Positions 23,731 to 31,638 of a stretch of 64,000 bases of DNA are shown here, one piece after another. Origin of the DNA: Actinacidiphila epipremni (lineage in GTDB: Bacteria > Actinomycetota > Actinomycetes > Streptomycetales > Streptomycetaceae); assembly GCF_012034175.1 (NCBI RefSeq), contig NZ_JAATEJ010000025.1, positions 1 through 64,000 on the forward strand, in the 5' to 3' direction. Below the pieces are notes generated by a model, which was not told the origin of the DNA, did no database searches, and saw only the letters and a program-made list of their open reading frames with translations. The number at the start of each line of letters is the position of its first letter. Within the stretch, counting starts at the first letter, position 1. The translations under genes and the position numbers were made by a program.

Positions 23731-24873
23731 CTACTTGTCGACGTCGCCGACGACGAAGAACATCGAGCCCAGGATCGCCACCATGTCCGCGACGAGCGTG
23801 CCGGGCAGCAGCACCGTCAGGGCCTGGATGTTGTTGAACGACGCGGAGCGCAGCTTCAGCCGGTACGGCGTCTTCTCGCCCTTGGAGACCAGGTAGTAGC
23901 CGTTGAGGCCGAGCGGGTTCTCCGTCCAGGCGTACGTGTGGCCCTCCGGGGCCTTGAGCACCTTCGGCAGCCGCTGGTTGACCGGGCCGGGCGGCAGCTC
24001 CGCGAGCCGGTCCAGGCACGCGTCGGCCAGGTCCAGGGCGACATGCGTCTGCTCCAGCAGCACCTCGAAGCGGGCCAGGCAGTCGCCCTCGCCGCGGGTC
24101 ACGACCCGCAGCTCGTCGCTCAACTCGCCGTACGCCAGGTACGGCTCGTCGCGCCGCAGGTCGAAGTCCACGCCGGAGGCGCGGGCGATCGGGCCGCTCA
24201 CCCCGAAGGCGTGCACGTCCTGGCGGGAGAGCACGCCGACGCCGCGGGTGCGCCCGCGGAAGATCTCGTTGCCGAGGACGAGGTCGTCGATCCGGCCCAT
24301 GCGGGCCCGTACGCCCGCGACCGCGGCCCGGGCCCGGCCCGTCCAGCCGTTCGGCAGGTCCTCCTTCAGGCCGCCGACCCGGTTGAACATGTAGTGCATC
24401 CGGCCGCCGGAGACCTCCTCCATGACGTGCTGCAGCTCCTCGCGCTCGGTGAACGCGTAGAAGATGGGGGTGATGCCGCCCAGCTCCAGGGGGTACGAGC
24501 CGAGGAACATCAGGTGGTTCAGCACGCGGTTGAGCTCGGCGAGCAGGGTGCGGGTCCACACCGCGCGCTCCGGGACCTCCATGCCGAGCATGCGCTCGAC
24601 GGCGAGGACGACGCCGAGTTCGTTGGAGAAGGCGGAGAGCCAGTCGTGGCGGTTGGCCAGCATGATGATCTGGCGGTAGTCGCGGGCCTCGAAGAGCTTT
24701 TCCGCGCCGCGGTGCATATAGCCGACGATCGGCTCGGCGGACCGGATCCGCTCGCCGTCCAGCACGAGCCGCAGCCGTAGCACTCCGTGCGTGGAGGGGT
24801 GCTGGGGGCCGATGTTCAGCACCATGTCCGTACCCTCGGCTGCGCCGCCGACCCCGACCGTGGTCTCCGTCAT
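23731..24873 (-). CDS. Orphan NADH-quinone oxidoreductase subunit D (NuoD-like)
   Basis: The 380-residue protein is a full-length NuoD/49-kDa subunit homologue. NIGPQHPSTHGVLRLRLVLDGE lies at the start, then YMHRGAEKLFEARDYRQI, LLAELNRVLNHLMFLG and a C-terminal SFNNIQALTVLLPGTLVADMVAILGSMFFVVGDVD. NuoD helps form the quinone pocket of complex I. No other nuo gene is adjacent, so this is a second, dispersed copy, a situation known in streptomycetes. ATG at 24873 has GAGAGG 8 nt upstream; ATG 24879 is too close to it. A MidA/NDUFAF7-like methyltransferase gene lies 1.2 kb away. Confidence 0.9.
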   Translation of the reverse strand: MTETTVGVGGAAEGTDMVLNIGPQHPSTHGVLRLRLVLDGERIRSAEPIVGYMHRGAEKLFEARDYRQIIMLANRHDWLSAFSNELGVVLAVERMLGMEVPERAVWTRTLLAELNRVLNHLMFLGSYPLELGGITPIFYAFTEREELQHVMEEVSGGRMHYMFNRVGGLKEDLPNGWTGRARAAVAGVRARMGRIDDLVLGNEIFRGRTRGVGVLSRQDVHAFGVSGPIARASGVDFDLRRDEPYLAYGELSDELRVVTRGEGDCLARFEVLLEQTHVALDLADACLDRLAELPPGPVNQRLPKVLKAPEGHTYAWTENPLGLNGYYLVSKGEKTPYRLKLRSASFNNIQALTVLLPGTLVADMVAILGSMFFVVGDVDK

Positions 24874-24954
24874 GCGCATATCCTCTCAGGCCCGCCCCGG
24901 CACCCTCCGGGCTGCCCCGTCCCGCCCTCGCGGGATCGTCCCTTGTCCGTGGCC

Positions 24955-24976
24955 GGTCGCGCAGTTCCCCGCGCCC
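24955..24976. repeat. Single copy of the dispersed CGCGCAGTTCCCCGCG repeat
   Basis: GGTCGCGCAGTTCCCCGCGCCC lies in the divergent spacer between nuoD and the epimerase gene. It is the same core seen in the 5.9-, 28- and 52-kb repeat blocks. Confidence 0.7.
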
Positions 24977-25073
24977 CCGGTCTGCCTGCCCTCGCGGGTG
25001 AAGCCCGCGTGTTCGCTGTGGGCTGGGCTGGGAGGGGGAGCCGGCGGGGGCGGAACGGGGGAGGGTGGGGGGT

Positions 25074-26054
25074 ATGACGAGTGTGCTGATGCTGGGTGGG
25101 ACGGGGTTCGTGGGGCGGGCCGTGGTGGAGGAGGCCGTGGCGCGGGGGTGGGAGGTCACCGTGTTCCACCGGGGGAAGCGGGGGGCCGTGCCGGAGGGGG
25201 TCGCGCGGAGTGTGGTCGGGGACAGGGAAGGGGACCTCGCGGGGCTGGGGCGCGGGGAGTGGGATGTCGTCGTCGACACGTGGTCGGGGGCGCCGGGGGC
25301 GGTGGAGCGGGCGGCCGGGGCGCTCAAGGGGCGGGCCGGGGGGTACGGGTATGTGTCGAGCCGGTCGGTGTACGCGTATCCGACGGGCGCCGGGATGGAC
25401 GAGTCCGCGCCCGTCGTCGAGGGCGGCGACGGGGACTACGCCGCGGTCAAGCGGGGCGGCGAGCTCGCCGCGACCGAGGCGTTCGGGGACGCCGCGCTGC
25501 TGGTGCGGGCCGGGCTGATCCTCGGGCCGTACGAGGACATCGGCCGGCTGCCGTGGTGGCTGAACCGCGTCGCGCGCGGCGGGCGCGTGCTCGCGCCGGG
25601 GCCGCGCGACCTGCCGATCCAGTACGTGGACGTCCGCGATCTCGCCGCCTGGACGCTGGACGCCCTGGCGGCAGGCCTCGGCGGCCCGTACAACATCGTC
25701 AGCGAGACCGGCCACGCCACGATGCGCTCCCTGCTGGAGGCGTGCGCCGCGGTGACCGGCGGCGCCGCCGAATTCGTGTGGGCCGACCCGGAGACCGTCA
25801 CCGCCGCCGGCATCGAGCCCTGGACGGACCTGCCGGTGTGGCTGCCGCCGGGCCCGCTGTACGACACGCTGCACCGCGGCGACGTGAGCAAGGCGCTGCG
25901 CGCCGGCCTGCGCTGCCGGGACGTCACGCAGACCGTCGCCGACACCTGGGCGTGGCTCACGTCCATCGGCGGCAGCCCCTACCAGCGCCCCGACCGCCCG
26001 CCGCTCGGCCTCGACCCCGAGGTCGAGCAGCGCGTCCTGGCCGCGCTGGGCTGA
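25074..26054 (+). CDS. NAD-dependent epimerase/dehydratase family protein
   Basis: This atypical short-chain dehydrogenase of 326 residues has the N-terminal nucleotide motif MLGGTGFVGRAV (GGTGFVG at 8-14) and a Y-x3-K-like site region (SRSVYAYP ... DYAAVKRGGE). IQYVDVRDLAAWTLDAL is typical of isoflavone-reductase or sugar-epimerase relatives that carry an NAD(P)-binding epimerase domain. ATG at 25074 follows GGGAGGG. Substrate unknown. It lies between nuoD and the methyltransferase but on the opposite strand to both. Confidence 0.85.
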   Translation: MTSVLMLGGTGFVGRAVVEEAVARGWEVTVFHRGKRGAVPEGVARSVVGDREGDLAGLGRGEWDVVVDTWSGAPGAVERAAGALKGRAGGYGYVSSRSVYAYPTGAGMDESAPVVEGGDGDYAAVKRGGELAATEAFGDAALLVRAGLILGPYEDIGRLPWWLNRVARGGRVLAPGPRDLPIQYVDVRDLAAWTLDALAAGLGGPYNIVSETGHATMRSLLEACAAVTGGAAEFVWADPETVTAAGIEPWTDLPVWLPPGPLYDTLHRGDVSKALRAGLRCRDVTQTVADTWAWLTSIGGSPYQRPDRPPLGLDPEVEQRVLAALG

Positions 26055-26087
26055 GCCGCGGGCGGCGCTTGTGAGCCGCGGGCCCGC

Positions 26088-27107
26088 TCAGGCCGCGCCC
26101 AGCGCCGCCGCGAGCTCCGCGCAGGCGGAGGTCACCGGTGTGACCGCCCACGTGAAGTCGCCCAGGCCGCCCGGGGCCGTCAGGGACGCCGCCTCGCTCG
26201 CCGCGGCGAGGGCGCGGACGTAAGCGGCCGGGTCGGTCGAGGCGAGGGCGAGCGGGGGGCGGGGCGCCGTCAGGCCCAGCGCCGGGAGGGCGGCCCGCTG
26301 CGGGACGAGCAGGGCGCCCGGCAGGGAGTCCGCCGCGACATGGGCCGTCAGGTCGCAGGAGCCGTCGGGCACAGGCGGGACCTGGCGGCCGTCGCGGTAG
26401 CCCGTGAGGGTGCCGTACGGGGGGCGGGCGGCGCGTACGTGGCCGTAGTCCGCGGCGACCGCGAGCCCCGCGGTGAGCGTGCCCACCGCCGCGGACCACG
26501 CCTCGTCCCGGGGCCGGCCGACCTCCGCCCGCGCGCCCGGCACGTCACCGGCGAAGACCGCCGGCCACCAGCGGCGCAGCCACCGCTCGTCGGCGCCCTC
26601 CACCGGGCGCCCGAGGCGTTCCGCGCCGTCCGCCGCCCGCACCTCCACGTACCGCACGACGCCGTCCTCGCCGGCCTCGGTGACGTCCAGCGGAACATTG
26701 TCGAGCCATTCGTTGGCGAAAAGGAGTCCGCGGACCCCGCGCGGCGGCTCCGCCGCCCAGGTGACGCGCGGGTCCAGCCCCGCCGGGCGCGGCGCCAGCT
26801 CGACCGCGTACGTGCGCAGCCGCGCCGCCACGGCGGCAGGAACCGCGGGCAGCACGCCGGCGCACAACTCGCCGCCGCCCGCCGCCATGTCGACGAACGC
26901 CAGCTCCGCCGGGCGGCCCAGCGCCGCGTCTACCCGGCACAGCAGCTCGGCGACGGCCCCCGCGTACCGGGGCGAGGCGTGCACGGAGGTGCGGAAGTGC
27001 CCGGCGGGCCGCTCGCGCAGGAAGAACCCGCCGGGCCCGTACAGCGCGCGCTCCATCGCGGTGCGCCACGGCAGCCATCGGGGGGTGGGGCTGGTCACAG
27101 CGGGCAC
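26088..27107 (-). CDS. SAM-dependent methyltransferase, MidA/NDUFAF7-like (DUF185)
   Basis: The 339-residue protein matches the PF02636 pattern: YGPGGFFLRERPAGHFRTSV near the start, FVDMAAGGGELCAGVL (the SAM-binding loop at about 71-86) and LLFANEWLDNVPLDV (the family ANE-x-x-D-x-x-P segment). Eukaryotic NDUFAF7 methylates an arginine of NDUFS2, the NuoD counterpart. An orphan NuoD is encoded close by, so NuoD as substrate is a reasonable inference, not shown. The C-terminal half is Ala-rich. It converges with the epimerase gene; a short direct repeat, TGAGCCGCGGGC, is duplicated at the epimerase stop (26052 and 26072). Confidence 0.75.
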   Translation of the reverse strand: MPAVTSPTPRWLPWRTAMERALYGPGGFFLRERPAGHFRTSVHASPRYAGAVAELLCRVDAALGRPAELAFVDMAAGGGELCAGVLPAVPAAVAARLRTYAVELAPRPAGLDPRVTWAAEPPRGVRGLLFANEWLDNVPLDVTEAGEDGVVRYVEVRAADGAERLGRPVEGADERWLRRWWPAVFAGDVPGARAEVGRPRDEAWSAAVGTLTAGLAVAADYGHVRAARPPYGTLTGYRDGRQVPPVPDGSCDLTAHVAADSLPGALLVPQRAALPALGLTAPRPPLALASTDPAAYVRALAAASEAASLTAPGGLGDFTWAVTPVTSACAELAAALGAA

Positions 27108-27325
27108 CTTCCTGGAACCTTCCGCGCCCGGCGGCGCGTCCTACGGGAGCACCGGAATCCCGTGCCGCGGGCCGCTCGCGGGCCCGGCCCCGAGCGTCGG
27201 CCCGCCCCCGGGGCTGGGCACGGGTCCCCGCCGGGCCGGTAGGGTTCCGGCATACCACAGTGCCGTGAGCGCCCGCGAAGGTGGCGGCGGATGTGCGGTA
27301 AGGCAGTACGAGGGAGTGGACAGGT

Positions 27326-28327
27326 ATGACGGCCGGACAAGACGGCACGCCGGAGAACGACGACCCGTTCGGGTACCTCTACCGGTCCGAGGACGGCAGC
27401 GAGCAGCCGGCCGCGCCCCGTAACGCGTTCAACCAGGTGCAGCGGGTCGGCGAGCGGCGCAGCCCGCAGCAGGCGCCGGTCCAGCAGCAGGGCGGGTACG
27501 GCTACCCGCCGCCCCAGCAGCAGCCGGCCCAGCAGCCGGGGGGCTACGGCTACCCGCCGCAGCAGCAGCCGTACGGCGGGCGCGGGCAGCAGCCGCTGGT
27601 GGGCGGGCCGCCGCAGTACACCGGCCAGCAGCCGCAGTACGGGCCCGGCGGCCAGCCCGGTGACGGCGGCCACCGCGGCGCCGGGCACGGCGGCGGCAGC
27701 GGCGGCGAGGGCGGCAACCGCAAGGGGCTGCTGATCGCGGCGATCGCGGTCGTCGCGGTCGTGGCGGTGGTCATCGCGGTGGCGATGATGAACGGCTCCG
27801 GCGACAAGAACCAGGCCGACGACAAGCCGACGGCTCCGCCGGTGAGCGCGAGCAGCGCGCCCACGACCGAGTCGACGCCCTCGGACACGCCGACGCAGTT
27901 CGCCTCCGACAAGGTCGACGCCTCCACCCTCCAGCTCGCCGGCGGCGCGGCACCCAGCACGCAGTGGCCCGGCGCGAACGCGGCGGGCGGCACGTACGTC
28001 GACCACATGAACGCGGTGGGCGCGAGCGCGACGTGGACGGTGAGCGTGCCGGAGGACGGGACGTACACGTTCTTCATCGACTACGGCAACGCCGGGGACG
28101 ATGCGACGCTGTCGCTCGCGGTGAACGGGAAGACGCGGACGACGCCGGTGAAGCTGAAGAATTACGGGCACTCGACGGACTGGTCGAAGGCGTGGAACAA
28201 CACGACGTACGCGTACGTAACCCTGACGAAGGGTGAGAATACGCTGGCGCTCAGCTTCCAGCAGACCGACCAGGGCGGCGTCAACCTCGACCAGGTCTGG
28301 CTCAAGCAGGGCCAGGTCAAAAAGTAA
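27326..28327 (+). CDS. Membrane-anchored carbohydrate-binding (CBM35-like) protein
   Basis: The 333-residue protein has a long cytoplasmic Gln/Pro/Gly/Tyr-rich region (residues 45-130, repeats of GGYGYPPQQQ) and one transmembrane helix (about 133-154). A Ser/Thr/Pro linker leads to a C-terminal beta-sandwich (about 195-333) with the CBM35/CBM6-like pattern GGTYVDHMNAVGASATWTV, TYTFFIDYGNAG and GGVNLDQVWL. It is predicted to display a sugar-binding domain at the outer membrane face. No catalytic domain is attached. ATG at 27326 follows GAGGGAG. It is divergent from the methyltransferase. The gene ends at the edge of a large repeat block. Confidence 0.82.
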   Translation: MTAGQDGTPENDDPFGYLYRSEDGSEQPAAPRNAFNQVQRVGERRSPQQAPVQQQGGYGYPPPQQQPAQQPGGYGYPPQQQPYGGRGQQPLVGGPPQYTGQQPQYGPGGQPGDGGHRGAGHGGGSGGEGGNRKGLLIAAIAVVAVVAVVIAVAMMNGSGDKNQADDKPTAPPVSASSAPTTESTPSDTPTQFASDKVDASTLQLAGGAAPSTQWPGANAAGGTYVDHMNAVGASATWTVSVPEDGTYTFFIDYGNAGDDATLSLAVNGKTRTTPVKLKNYGHSTDWSKAWNNTTYAYVTLTKGENTLALSFQQTDQGGVNLDQVWLKQGQVKK

Positions 28328-29245
28328 CCCGCGGCTGCGCCGCAGCCCAGCGGCGCGAGCCCGCGTTCGCCATGCGGCTGCCGCCGCGCGGGCCCCCAGT
28401 CCGGCGCTGCCTTTGCGCCGGACGGTGACATCCAGGGGCGCGGGGCTGTATTTGCCCTGCGGCTGCCGCCGCGTGGGCGCTCCCGGCCGGGGGCTGCGTC
28501 TGTGCCGGACGGTGGCATCCAGGGGCGCGGGGCTGTGTTTGTTGTGCGGCTGGCGCCGCGTGGGCGCGCCCGCCCGGGGGCTGCGTTTGCGCCGGATGGT
28601 GGCATCCAGGGGCGCGGGGCTGTGTTTGTTGTGCGGCTGGCGCCGCGTGGGCGCGACCGGCGGGGGTTTGCGGCTGCGTCGCGGGGTGCTTTTCAGGGGC
28701 GCGGGGCTGTATTTGTGTGCGGCTGCCGCCGCGTGGGCGCGACCTGCCGGAGGGCACGGCTGCGCCGCGGGGTGAGCTTTTTAGGGGCGCGGGGAACTGC
28801 GCGACCAGCCATGGACCGGCGTGCACGTCGCCACCGTCCGAAAGGGGCTGTTCGGTTCGATCCGGACCACCGGCCGGTGGCCGGTTGCGCGCGCAGTTCC
28901 CCGCGCCCCTGGTGGATACCCGGCGGCGCAGCCGCAAGCCCCCGGCCGGGACGCCCACGCGGCGGCAGCCGCACAGCAAACACAGCCCCGCGCCCCTGGT
29001 TTGCTGGCGTCCGACGCAGACGCGCAGCCCCGCGCCCCTGAAAAGCACCCCGCGGCGCAAGCCGCGGCCCCTGGCTGGTCGCGCCCGCGCGGCGGCAGCC
29101 GCAGATCGAATACAGCCCCGCGCCCCTGGTTTGCTGGCGTCCGACGCAGACGCGCAGCCCCGCGCCTCTGAAAAGCTCGCCCCGCGGCGCAGCCGAAAGC
29201 ACCCCGCGGCGCAGCCGCGAGCTCACCCCCTGGCGTAGCCGCAGG
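28328..29245. repeat. Large inverted array of 87-bp intergenic repeats
   Basis: This 918-bp gap between convergent genes has no convincing gene. The left arm carries the element AGGGGCGCGGGG at 28434, 28521, 28608, 28695 and 28783, a period of 87-88 bp; each is followed by CTGTRTTTG or, at 28783, by AACTGCGCGACCAGCC. The right arm carries the reverse complement ending at 28910, 28997, 29039, 29127 and 29169 (steps 87, 42, 88, 42). The last left copy and the first right copy form the closest inverted pair. Because 87 is a multiple of 3, long spurious open frames arise on both strands. Function unknown; a giant bidirectional hairpin is possible. Confidence 0.85.
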
Positions 29246-30445
29246 CTAAGGGTGGAGGATCCAGGTGCCCTGGCGCATGACTGCGGTGACGGTGAGGTCT
29301 GGCGTGAGGACGACGAGGTCCGCGTCTTTGCCGGGCTCCAGGGAACCCGTGCGGTCGGCGAGGCCGATGAGGCGGGCCGGGGTCGTGGAGATCGCGCGGA
29401 CCGCGTCGGGGAGGGAGAGGCGGTCGACGGTCACGGCGCGCTTGAAGGCGGTGTCGAGGGTCAGCGTGGAGCCGGCGATCGTGCCGGTGTCGGCCAGGCG
29501 GGCGACGCCCTCGCGGACCTCGACCCGCAGCGGGCCGAGCTCGTACATGCCGTCGCCGAAGCCCGCCGCGTCCATCGCGTCGGTGATGAACGCGACCCGG
29601 TCCGCCCCGGCGGAGCCGAACGCCAGCTCAAGCACCGACGGGTGCAGGTGCGTACCGTCGTTGACCAGCTCGATCGTGACCCGCTCGTCCTCCAGCAGCG
29701 CCGGGATCGGCCCCGGCGCCCGGTGCGCCAGCGGCGGCATCGCGTTGAAGAGGTGCGTCGCGACGGTCGCCCCCGCGTCGATCGCCTCGACCGTCTGCTC
29801 GTACGTCGCGTCGGTGTGGCCGATCGCCGCGATGACGCCGCGCTCGGCGAGCAGCCGTACCGAGTCGATCCCGCCGGGCAGCTCCGCCGCGAGCGTGACC
29901 ATCTTCGCGGTGCCGCGCGCCGCGTCGATGAGGGTGCGTACATCCGCCGGGTCGGGATCACGCAGCAGGCTCTCGTCGTGCGCGCCCTTGCGGCAGGGGG
30001 AGATGAACGGGCCCTCGTAGTGGATGCCGGCGATGTCGCCCTGCTCGACCAGCTCCGAGAGCATCCCGGCGCGCCGCACCAGGAAGTCCATGCTCTCGGT
30101 CACGGTGGAGACGACCAGCGTCGTGGTGCCGTGCTCCCGGTGCGTCTGCACGCCCTTGAGGACGTCCTCCGCCGTCCCGGAGGTGAAGCTCGCACCGCCG
30201 CCGCCGTGGTTGTGGATGTCGACGAAGCCGGGCACGACGAGGTGCCCCGCGCCCAGGTCGACCACGACGTCGTCGGGCCGCGGCCCGGAGCCGTTGCCGG
30301 ACACCGTGTCCGCGCCCAGGGCCGGGCCCACGGAGGCGATCCGCGTGCCCTCGACCGTGACGCGTCCGCCGTCCACCACACCCGAGGGCAGCACCACTCG
30401 GGCACCCGCCAGCACCGTGCGCTGCGTTGTCGTTACGGGGGCCAT
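29246..30445 (-). CDS. nagA: N-acetylglucosamine-6-phosphate deacetylase
   Basis: NagA removes acetate from GlcNAc-6-P to give glucosamine-6-P in chitin and peptidoglycan sugar use. The amidohydrolase metal motif VPGFVDIHNHGGGG is near residue 70, with HYEGPFISPCRKGAHD, IGHTDATYEQ and THLFNAMPPLAHR following, and the Asp of FITDAMDAAG. Length 399 aa is normal. The start (30445) overlaps the stop of the upstream kinase gene by one base, so the two form a tight operon. DasR-type sites ahead of the kinase gene make GlcN-6-P-controlled expression likely. Confidence 0.95.
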   Translation of the reverse strand: MAPVTTTQRTVLAGARVVLPSGVVDGGRVTVEGTRIASVGPALGADTVSGNGSGPRPDDVVVDLGAGHLVVPGFVDIHNHGGGGASFTSGTAEDVLKGVQTHREHGTTTLVVSTVTESMDFLVRRAGMLSELVEQGDIAGIHYEGPFISPCRKGAHDESLLRDPDPADVRTLIDAARGTAKMVTLAAELPGGIDSVRLLAERGVIAAIGHTDATYEQTVEAIDAGATVATHLFNAMPPLAHRAPGPIPALLEDERVTIELVNDGTHLHPSVLELAFGSAGADRVAFITDAMDAAGFGDGMYELGPLRVEVREGVARLADTGTIAGSTLTLDTAFKRAVTVDRLSLPDAVRAISTTPARLIGLADRTGSLEPGKDADLVVLTPDLTVTAVMRQGTWILHP

Positions 30446-31377
30446 CAGGCAGTTACCTCCACGGAGAGTAGGTCCCAGGCGAGCAGGCCCGCGCCCAGGC
30501 ACCCGGCGGTGTCCCCCAGGGCGGCGGGGGCGATTCGGGGGAGTTTCTGGAAGGTGATACGGGACTCGACCGCGGCCCGCAGCGGGCCGAAGAGCGTGTC
30601 GCCGGCCTCGGCGAGCCCGCCGCCGACGATCAGCACCCGCGGGTCGAGCAGGGTGAAGCCGGTGACCAGCCCCGCGGCGAGCGCGTCGACCGCGTCCCGC
30701 CACACCTCGGCGGCCCGCGGGTCGCCGGCCTCGACGGCCCGCGCGCAGTCCGCCGCGTCGGCGCCGGGGCCGCCGCCGGCCGCGGCCCAGGCCCGGGAGA
30801 CCGCGCCGGCCGAGGCCAGCGCCTCCATGCAGCCGCGCTGGCCGCAGCCGCACTCGGGTCCTTCGGGGCGTACGACGACATGGCCGATCTCGCCGGCGTA
30901 GCCGTGCGCGCCCGCCTCGATCCGGCCGTCGATGCCGATCGCGCCGGCGATACCGGTGCCGAGCGCCACGAACAGGAACCGGTCGGTGCCCCGGCCCGCG
31001 CCGATCCGGCCCTCGGCGAGCCCGCCGCTGCGTACGTCGTGCCCGAGCGCGACGGGCACCCCGCCGAGCCGCGCCGACAGCAGGGCGCGCAGCGGCACGT
31101 CCGTCCAGCCGAGGTTGGCGGCGTAGACGGCGACGCCGCCGGCCTCGTCGATGATGCCGGGCACGGCGACCCCGGCGGCCACCGCGGGCTCGCCGTACAC
31201 GGCGGCCCCGTGGTCGCGCAGGTCGGCGGCGAAGTCGAGGATCGCGGCGACGACGGCGTCCGGTCCGCGCTCCCTGCCGGTGGCCCTGCGGTCCTGGTGC
31301 AGCAGCGTCCCGTCCGCTGCGACCAGGGCGGCTTTCATCCCGGTGCCGCCCACATCGAGGGCGATGACATGTCTCAC
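30445..31377 (-). CDS. nagK: ROK family sugar kinase, NagK-like
   Basis: The 310-residue ROK kinase has the N-terminal phosphate motif DVGGTGMKAALV, the ROK signature region around GYAGEIGHVVVRPEG, and the zinc-binding cluster ECGCGQRGCMEALAS. Immediate coupling to nagA suggests N-acetylglucosamine as substrate; glucose cannot be ruled out from sequence. GTG at 31377 gives the usual RHVIALDVGGTG beginning. A GTG at 31404 preceded by a TAGACC-like -10 is an alternative leaderless start. Divergent from a sugar-binding lipoprotein gene. Confidence 0.88.
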   Translation of the reverse strand: MRHVIALDVGGTGMKAALVAADGTLLHQDRRATGRERGPDAVVAAILDFAADLRDHGAAVYGEPAVAAGVAVPGIIDEAGGVAVYAANLGWTDVPLRALLSARLGGVPVALGHDVRSGGLAEGRIGAGRGTDRFLFVALGTGIAGAIGIDGRIEAGAHGYAGEIGHVVVRPEGPECGCGQRGCMEALASAGAVSRAWAAAGGGPGADAADCARAVEAGDPRAAEVWRDAVDALAAGLVTGFTLLDPRVLIVGGGLAEAGDTLFGPLRAAVESRITFQKLPRIAPAALGDTAGCLGAGLLAWDLLSVEVTA

Positions 31378-31405
31378 GGAGGACAGTCTCGCGCGCGATC
31401 CCACA

Positions 31406-31421
31406 AAAGGTCTAGTCCACT
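31406..31421. promoter_or_regulatory. DasR-type dre operator, nagK side
   Basis: AAAGGTCTAGTCCACT matches the dre consensus ACTGGTCTAGACCACT at 13 of 16 positions, with an intact GGTCTAG core. It lies about 30 bp upstream of nagK. DasR is the GntR-type repressor released by glucosamine-6-phosphate and controls nagKA in Streptomyces. Confidence 0.72.
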
Positions 31422-31557
31422 CGGCGGAGAAGATCCGTCGCGTCGCGGCCCCCTTCCCGGGACGAAAATTTTCGTAGCCGGGCCGGTCGGGTGTATGTAC
31501 TGGTCAGAGCGTTTGCGGGGCACCGTTGGCGCCACCCGCTGAATGCGGGATTCCGTT

Positions 31558-31573
31558 AGTGGTGTAGACCTTG
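31558..31573. promoter_or_regulatory. Second dre-like site, lipoprotein side
   Basis: AGTGGTGTAGACCTTG matches dre at about 12 of 16 positions, keeping TAGACC. It lies 66 bp upstream of the lipoprotein start on the other side of the divergent region. Confidence 0.5.
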
Positions 31574-31638
31574 GTGAACCTGTGGGGAAGACTCTGCGCT
31601 TCCGCAGACAATCCATCCTCGAAGGCGGTAAAGCGGTA

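Noticed and set aside
28434..29169. Possible CRISPR array
   Set aside because: Repeats are long, imperfect and inverted, the intervening sequence is itself repeated, and no cas gene is present.
28502..29226. Several overlapping open frames on both strands in the 28-29 kb block
   Set aside because: The 87-bp repeat period keeps frames open; there are no ribosome sites or conserved domains, and both strands look equally protein-like.
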